Origin: CAYVQE01 sp964454005
GTDB taxonomy: Bacteria; Myxococcota; B64-G9
Reading direction: 5' to 3'
DNA: 64,000 nt
Assembly: GCA_964454005.1 (NCBI GenBank)
Contig: CAYVQE010000001.1
Span: 62,001-126,000 of the forward strand
In this document: in pieces, positions 58,882 through 64,000 of the stretch
Position numbering within the stretch: the first letter of the stretch is position 1
How the letters are laid out: every line of letters starts with the position of its first letter
Notes under the pieces: generated by a model
The model's input: the letters and a program-made list of their open reading frames with translations, nothing else
Database searches by the model: none
Told to the model about the DNA's origin: nothing
Made by a program: the position numbers and the translations under genes

Positions 58882-61800
58882 CTATTGGGTGAAGCTGACG
58901 TTGATCACGTAGTCGCTGCAGTCGACCAGGGCGCCGACGCGAAAGACCCGAATCCAGTACTTCGAGCTGCCGTCGTGGCACAGCCGCTCGCCGTCGGTGC
59001 CGGTATCGGTGGGCACGCAGGACTTGTCGCCGAAGGGCATGGTTGCGTAGTCGTACTCGATGTCCGAGGCGCAGACCGGGCTGCCCTTGTCGGCGCAGCC
59101 GTGGCCGGTGTTGGCCGAGCGGTAGACGTCGAAGGCGAACTGGTTGTTGGGATTGCCGCTGCCCGGGTCGAACTCGATCTTCAGGTGGTAGTCGTCCGAG
59201 AGGTTGTCCAGATCCTCGGTCTGGTTGTCCAGCGCGCGGAAGGTGTACCAGTCCTGGTCGCGGTTGGTGTCCAGATCGTCCGGCACCAGATTGTTTTGTA
59301 GCGTCAGCACGGCACCGTCGTTCAATACACCGTGGTCCACGATCTCATTGTCGACACACAGGTCCGACACCGTGTCGCCCTGGCATTCGCAGCCGTTGCT
59401 GGGGTCGTTGTCGATGTTGTAGTAGAGTTCGTCGCAGCCGGTCAGCACGCAGTCCGAATCCTGGCAGGCGGCGCTGGCATGGTCGAACAGGCACTCGCGG
59501 CCGCAGAAGCCGCAGTGGGCGGTGGTGCTGGTCAGATCGGTCTCGCAGCCGTTGGGGTTCTGGCCGTCGCAGTTGCCCCAATCGGCCTCGCAGGTATCGA
59601 CCACGCAGGTTTGATCGACGCAGTCGGCGGTGGCGTGGTCGAGGTCGCAAACGTTGCCGCAGCCGCCGCAGTTGTTGGGATCGCCCGCGATGTCGGTCTC
59701 GCAGTCGATGCCGTCGCCGTCGCAGTCGGCCCAGCCGGATGTGCAATCGGACACACCGCAGTTGCCGTCGATGCATACCGGCGTGCCGCCGGCGTCCGGG
59801 CAGACGTGGCCGCACCAGCCGCAGTTGTCGGGGTCGGTTTGCAGGTCGATCTCGCAGCCGTCGGCGTCCGAGCCGTTGCAGTTGGCGAATCCCGGCAGGC
59901 AGGCCTCGAGATCGCAGGTGCCGCCCAGACAGCGCGGCACCGCGTTGTCGTAATAGCAGACGTTGCCGCAGCCGTTGCAGTTGGCGGGGTCGCTGTCGGT
60001 GTCGATCTCGCAGCCGTCGGCATCCGAGCCGTTGCAATCGGCATGGCCATCGTCGCAGGCGCCCATGACGCAGATGCCGCCCAGGCACTGCGCCTGGGCG
60101 TCGTCGAATTGGCACCTGTTGCCGCAATCGCCGCAGTTGTCTTCGTCGCTGTCGGAGTGGATCTCGCAGCCGTCGCCATCCTGGCCGTTGCAGTCGCGCC
60201 AGCCGGTCAGGCAGTTGAGCAGCTCGCAGCTGCCGTTGTTGCAGGTGGGCTGGGCGTTGGGGAACTCGCAGGCGTTGTTGCAGTCGCCGCAGTGGTCGAC
60301 GTCGCTGTCGAGGTCGAAGTCCTCGTCGGTATCGCAGTCGCAGTCGTCGTCGATGTAGTTGCAGCGTTCGGCCCCGCTGGGATCGCACGGCGTCTCGCAG
60401 CCGTCCTGCGCATCGCCGTTGCAGTCGATGAAGTTGGGCTCGCACTCGGAGCCCACCCCGTAGAGATCGACCTGCACCTCGGGGTTGCCGATGTCCGAGC
60501 TGCCGATCAGGATCGCTCCCAGGTCGTCGCCCAGGCTGGCCGGCAGGTAGTCCACGTCGAAGGTCAGGTTGCCCATCGGGTTCAGGGTGGTGGGCAAGCC
60601 GGGCAAGCCGGAGAGCGTGTAGGCGTTGGACGAGCCGGCGTTGAGGGCGATGCTCTCGACCATCAGTGGACCGATGCCGGAGTTTTGCACGGTGATGGTC
60701 TGGCCGACCTGGCGGCCGACGTAGACGTTGCCGAAGTCGTGGTTGGCCGGGAAGACGAACACGTTGGGGTCGATGCCGTTGGCCTGCATCATGATGCGGA
60801 AACGGCCGTCGATGCCGTCGTAAACGATGTCGGGATCGCTGGTGTCGACCAGGATGGTGCCGCTCTGGACGCCGTAGGAGGTCGGCTCGAAATGGACGTT
60901 CAAGGGCACCTCGAGACCGATCGCGATCGGCGCGATGCTCTGAGGATCGAAGGTGAAGTCCAGGCTGCCTTCACCGCGCTGAATGGAGCTGATCTGCAGC
61001 GGCTCGCCGCCGACGTTGCGGATCAGCACGCTCATGCTCACCCGCTCGGCCATGCCGGTGCTGACGTCGAGCTGCACGTCGCCGAAGTTCAGCTCCGGCG
61101 GTGCCGGCTCGGTCTCGACCTCGGCCGGGATGAACCCCTCGGCGCTGATCGGCACCTCGATCGGGCCGTCCTCGGTGGTGTTGTCGATCCACAGCAGGGT
61201 CTGCTGCTCGCCGACCGCGGCCGGATCGAAGGCCAGCAGCAAGCTGATCGCTTCCTCCGGCGCCAGCGGCAACGGGTTGTCCGGCAACGCGGGCAGATCG
61301 ACGTCGGGCGAGTTCAGGCTCCAGTCGGGCCCCGGCTCGACGAGCTCGATGCCGGTCAGCGACAGGCCGGCCCCACCGGCGTTGGTGATGGTGACGACCT
61401 GCTCGGCGTGCTCGCCGACGCGCACCCGGCCCATGGCGATCGGGCTGGGCTCGACCTGCAGCGCCCCGACCACCCCCCGGCCGGTCACCGCAACCATCAG
61501 GGCCGGGTTGATGGCGTCGTTGCTGAGCACCGCGATGTTGTCGCCCAGCTGGCCTCGGCTCTGAGGCTGGAACACGACCTCGACGTCGTAGAAATCGCCG
61601 TTGTTCAAAAGGCCGGGCAGCTCCACGGCCGCTCCGTCCGAGTCGAACACGCTGACGCCGAAGTTGGGGTTGCCCACGATCTCCGGCCGCACGTCGTCGA
61701 TCGTCAGCACCGCATTGCCGGTGCCCTGGTTGGCGACGGTGAAGGACAGCGGCTGGCTGATGCTGCCGACCGGCACGTCGCCGAAGGGCAGCGCTTGCGG

Positions 61801-62469
61801 CGAGACCCCTATCCGGGCCTCGCCCTTGAACTCGCTCAGCAGGTGTATCTGGACCAGCGCCTCGTCGGGATCGTTGGAGACCACGTCGAGCACGCCGTGA
61901 TCGGTACGGCCGTCGCTGGCGCTGTAGATGACGTCGAAGACCATGTCCTCTTCGGGTTGCAGCACCACCGGCAGCGCATCCAGCGTATCCGGATCGATGC
62001 TGAAGTCCTCGATGTCGGTGCCCATCTCGAAGTTGAGCTGCATGATGCGCAGCTCCTCGTCGCCGACGTTGCGCAGCGTCACCTGGCGGGTGACGGCCAG
62101 GCCGACCAGCACGTTGCCGAAATTGAGCTGATAGACGCCGTCGCTCAGGGTCGGCTCGATGACCTCGATGTCGGGTACCGGGCCGGCATCGCCGTCGCCG
62201 CCATCGCCGTCGACGCCTCCGTCGCCGGCGGGCACGCAGATGCCGTCGATGCAGGTCATGCCGTCGGGGCAAGTGCCGCCGTCGGCGCAGGTCTGGTCGA
62301 CGTCGGTGCAGACGCCGTCGCGGCAGTACTCGCCGGTCGGGCAGTCCTCGTCCTCGGTGCAGGTGGTCACCGACCCATCCGTTGGCGCGGAAGAGCTATC
62401 GCAGCCGGCGCAGGCCAGCAAGATGACCAAGGAGAATCCAGACAGGTTTCGCATGGTCGCGCGCATCAC
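58882..62469 (-). CDS. large Cys-rich surface lipoprotein with choice-of-anchor D-type repeats
   Basis: A 1195-residue lipoprotein. The signal ends in a lipobox (LLACAGC, Cys near residue 23). A short Asp/Gly-rich, Cys-paired region follows (EDCPTGEYCRDGVC). Residues about 90-690 are several immunoglobulin-like repeats of the choice-of-anchor D/ASH-like type (LNFGNVLVG, VGQTITVQNSG). Residues about 700-1080 repeat a motif with CNG...DGCE and NCGxCGxxC, six or more times. A C-terminal domain of about 110 residues completes it. Such proteins sit on the outer surface in Myxococcota and related groups, with roles mostly unknown. It is 165 bases from the HXS operon. Two further in-frame start ATGs follow the first. 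Confidence 0.82.
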   Translation of the reverse strand: MMRATMRNLSGFSLVILLACAGCDSSSAPTDGSVTTCTEDEDCPTGEYCRDGVCTDVDQTCADGGTCPDGMTCIDGICVPAGDGGVDGDGGDGDAGPVPDIEVIEPTLSDGVYQLNFGNVLVGLAVTRQVTLRNVGDEELRIMQLNFEMGTDIEDFSIDPDTLDALPVVLQPEEDMVFDVIYSASDGRTDHGVLDVVSNDPDEALVQIHLLSEFKGEARIGVSPQALPFGDVPVGSISQPLSFTVANQGTGNAVLTIDDVRPEIVGNPNFGVSVFDSDGAAVELPGLLNNGDFYDVEVVFQPQSRGQLGDNIAVLSNDAINPALMVAVTGRGVVGALQVEPSPIAMGRVRVGEHAEQVVTITNAGGAGLSLTGIELVEPGPDWSLNSPDVDLPALPDNPLPLAPEEAISLLLAFDPAAVGEQQTLLWIDNTTEDGPIEVPISAEGFIPAEVETEPAPPELNFGDVQLDVSTGMAERVSMSVLIRNVGGEPLQISSIQRGEGSLDFTFDPQSIAPIAIGLEVPLNVHFEPTSYGVQSGTILVDTSDPDIVYDGIDGRFRIMMQANGIDPNVFVFPANHDFGNVYVGRQVGQTITVQNSGIGPLMVESIALNAGSSNAYTLSGLPGLPTTLNPMGNLTFDVDYLPASLGDDLGAILIGSSDIGNPEVQVDLYGVGSECEPNFIDCNGDAQDGCETPCDPSGAERCNYIDDDCDCDTDEDFDLDSDVDHCGDCNNACEFPNAQPTCNNGSCELLNCLTGWRDCNGQDGDGCEIHSDSDEDNCGDCGNRCQFDDAQAQCLGGICVMGACDDGHADCNGSDADGCEIDTDSDPANCNGCGNVCYYDNAVPRCLGGTCDLEACLPGFANCNGSDADGCEIDLQTDPDNCGWCGHVCPDAGGTPVCIDGNCGVSDCTSGWADCDGDGIDCETDIAGDPNNCGGCGNVCDLDHATADCVDQTCVVDTCEADWGNCDGQNPNGCETDLTSTTAHCGFCGRECLFDHASAACQDSDCVLTGCDELYYNIDNDPSNGCECQGDTVSDLCVDNEIVDHGVLNDGAVLTLQNNLVPDDLDTNRDQDWYTFRALDNQTEDLDNLSDDYHLKIEFDPGSGNPNNQFAFDVYRSANTGHGCADKGSPVCASDIEYDYATMPFGDKSCVPTDTGTDGERLCHDGSSKYWIRVFRVGALVDCSDYVINVSFTQ

Positions 62470-62667
62470 CGACTCCTGGCCTTCGGATCATCCTCCCCGG
62501 TGGGGCGGAGACGATCCAAAACAGTTTTGGGACAAGGCACCTACCTAGAATAGTAGCCCAGGATGGCGAATGGAATCAACAAGACCACAAGACCACTTGC
62601 AAAGCCGGTGGCGGCGCCTTAAGCTGTAGCCGAGCTGGATCGGTTGGACGCAGCGTCGGAGAAAGCC

Positions 62668-63063
62668 ATGGGCCTGGCCATCGGAATCGGTTTGGGAGTG
62701 CTGGTCGTCGCTTTTCTGGTCTACCGGGCCTTCGTGCCCTCGCTCGACGGCCTGGCCGATCGGGCCGTCCGCGAAGGCGACCTGGGCCCCTTGCTGGCGG
62801 CCATCGAGAGACGTCCGGAGAGCGCCCAACCGACGGCCTACAACCACGCCATCCGCCGCTACTGGGACGGGTTCCAGCGCCCGCTGGCGGTGGAGCTGAT
62901 CCGGGTGCTGGCCACCAACTACGGCACCACCCGCATCACCCAGTACTGGCTGCGCCAGGTGCAGCAGGTCGAGCCCAAGCTGGCCCGCGAACTGCTGGGC
63001 CAGGAGTTCATCAAGACCTACTACCTGCCGGAGGTGGCCGCCCAGTGCGGCCCGGTCGGGTGA
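62668..63063 (+). CDS. small single-pass membrane protein, unknown function
   Basis: A 131-residue protein with one N-terminal membrane segment (GLAIGIGLGVLVVAFLVYRAF). The remaining about 105 residues are cytoplasmic or periplasmic helices, rich in Arg, Glu and Leu, with an Asn-Tyr-Gly-Thr-Thr-Arg segment. ATG 62668 is preferred, with GGAG seven bases upstream; TTG 62644 is the longer option. I do not recognise the family. It lies between the divergent lipoprotein and the cyclase gene. Confidence 0.55.
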   Translation: MGLAIGIGLGVLVVAFLVYRAFVPSLDGLADRAVREGDLGPLLAAIERRPESAQPTAYNHAIRRYWDGFQRPLAVELIRVLATNYGTTRITQYWLRQVQQVEPKLARELLGQEFIKTYYLPEVAAQCGPVG

Positions 63064-63145
63064 GCGCGCTGATACGACCGCCGGTCGGCGGTCCTCATTC
63101 CAGCCCTGTTGGCAACCGCATCGGTCGTGGTATCTTGCGGCCGCT

Positions 63146-64000
63146 ATGCGGACCGAAAACCTGACCATCATCTTCGTCGATATCGCCGGCTTCACCGAGC
63201 GCACCGGCCGGCAGAGCCGGGCCCAGAACGCGGCCTGGCTGCAGCGCTTCGAGCAGCTGGTGATGCCTCTGCTGCGGGCCTTCGGCGGCCGGCGGGTCAA
63301 GGCGATCGGCGACGCTTACCTGTGCACCTTCCCCTCGCCCACCAACGCGCTGCTGTTCGGCATGGCGGCCCAGGACCGGCTGTACGAGCATGCCCGGGGC
63401 GTGTCGGCCGACGAGGCCTTTCGCATCCGGGTGGCCGTCAACGCGGGCGAGGTGCGACTGCGGCGCGGCGATGTCTACGGAGAACCGGTCAACGTGGCCG
63501 CCCGGGTCGAGGGCATCACGCCGGCCGGTGAGATCTGGTTCACCGAGGCGGTCTATCTGGCCATGACCCGCTCCGAGGTGCCGGCCGAGAAAGTCGGCAG
63601 CCACGAACTCAAGGGCGTGGCCGAGTCGGTGACGCTGTACCGGGTGCCGCCCGATCGGCAGTATCGGCTGGCGGCCGAGGGCGGTGCGCTCGACCGCGAA
63701 GACCCGGCCGAGTCCGGTCCGGCACCGCGGCAGCTGCCATACGGCGGCTTGGGCTTGCAGCGAGCCGCCGAACGCGGCTGGGTGGCCGGCCTGAGCGCGG
63801 CGCCCGAGCAGGTTGCCCGGGCCGGTCGGGGGGTCGTCCGGGCGATGGGAGATCGCCTGGGTCGCTGGCCGGCCAAGCTGTGGTGGGCCGCCGGTGGCGG
63901 GTTGGTGCTGGTCGGGCTGCTGGTCCTGCTGGGTACGATCTCCGGAACCTCGGCCTTCGCCGCCTGCGAGCGGGCGCTGGCCGCTGGTCGCCCGGAACAG
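63146..64000 (+). CDS. class III adenylate/guanylate cyclase (partial, runs off the window)
   Basis: The N-terminal 285 residues of a class III nucleotide cyclase. It starts with the catalytic fold: IIFVDIAGFTERT (metal-binding Asp and adjacent segment) near residue 8, RRVKAIGDAYLCTF near 52 and RVAVNAGEVRLRRGDVYGEPVNVAARVEG near 100-128, all typical. A hydrophobic segment (LWWAAGGGLVLVGLLVLLGTI) near residue 250 should anchor it, and the protein continues past the right edge. The cytoplasmic cyclase domain is thus N-terminal to the membrane segment. The product (cAMP or cGMP) is not predicted. Start ATG 63146. Confidence 0.85.
   Translation, partial: MRTENLTIIFVDIAGFTERTGRQSRAQNAAWLQRFEQLVMPLLRAFGGRRVKAIGDAYLCTFPSPTNALLFGMAAQDRLYEHARGVSADEAFRIRVAVNAGEVRLRRGDVYGEPVNVAARVEGITPAGEIWFTEAVYLAMTRSEVPAEKVGSHELKGVAESVTLYRVPPDRQYRLAAEGGALDREDPAESGPAPRQLPYGGLGLQRAAERGWVAGLSAAPEQVARAGRGVVRAMGDRLGRWPAKLWWAAGGGLVLVGLLVLLGTISGTSAFAACERALAAGRPEQ

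Overview
The window is very GC-rich bacterial chromosome. Its housekeeping genes, its exported Cys-rich 'choice-of-anchor' lipoprotein and its secretion-ATPase-like regulator look like Myxococcota or a neighbouring deltaproteobacterial lineage. This is an inference from gene style, with no phylogenetic marker tested.

Left flank (1-12.6 kb): tRNA-Arg(CCU), a CCA-adding-enzyme-type nucleotidyltransferase, an MshEN/GAF-like protein, mtaB-rnc-era-der in a translationally coupled run, a YihY/BrkB membrane protein, a small outer-membrane barrel, a YfgM-like protein, BamB and a Nudix hydrolase. The convergent gap at 2126-2374 carries three DnaA-box-like 9-mers and an AT-rich tract, so it is a candidate replication-origin element.

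Centre (12.8-56 kb): a large accessory island. A minus-strand operon (23.9 to 14.9 kb) encodes two pairs of nitrogenase component-1-like proteins, one NifH/BchL-like Fe protein and two radical SAM enzymes. A third component-1-like pair lies at 34.0-36.5 kb on the plus strand. In each pair the first subunit has three conserved-looking cysteines and the second has one. That pattern suits a single bridging [4Fe-4S] cluster, as in protochlorophyllide- or chlorophyllide-reductase-type enzymes, rather than a true nitrogenase. Around them are thirteen intact accessory radical SAM genes, including three with a B12-binding-like N-terminus, one protein with two complete radical SAM domains and one radical SAM-methyltransferase fusion. 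Eight share a distinctive C-terminal four-Cys signature. The island also has a sugar nucleotidyltransferase, glycosyltransferases, three multi-pass GT39-like membrane proteins and a polysaccharide deacetylase. I infer an undescribed reductive and radical pathway that builds or modifies a glycan or glycolipid-type product. The substrate cannot be read from the sequence.

The island has been reshuffled. A 154-bp direct repeat (24244-24397 and 28846-28999) carries the 3' end of a radical SAM gene. One copy is fused to a sugar-nucleotidyltransferase 5' end and abuts an IS1634-type element; the other sits beside an IS91-type transposase relic. An SGNH-hydrolase relic lies at 38.3-38.7 kb.

Right flank (56-64 kb): a His-Xaa-Ser RiPP-type locus with a precursor ending in fifteen Gly-Ser-His triplets plus Gly-Ser-Trp, an HxsB-type radical SAM maturase and two small HxsD-like proteins, but no recognisable HxsC in the window. 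It is followed by a 1195-residue Cys-rich lipoprotein, a small membrane protein and the start of a class III nucleotide cyclase.
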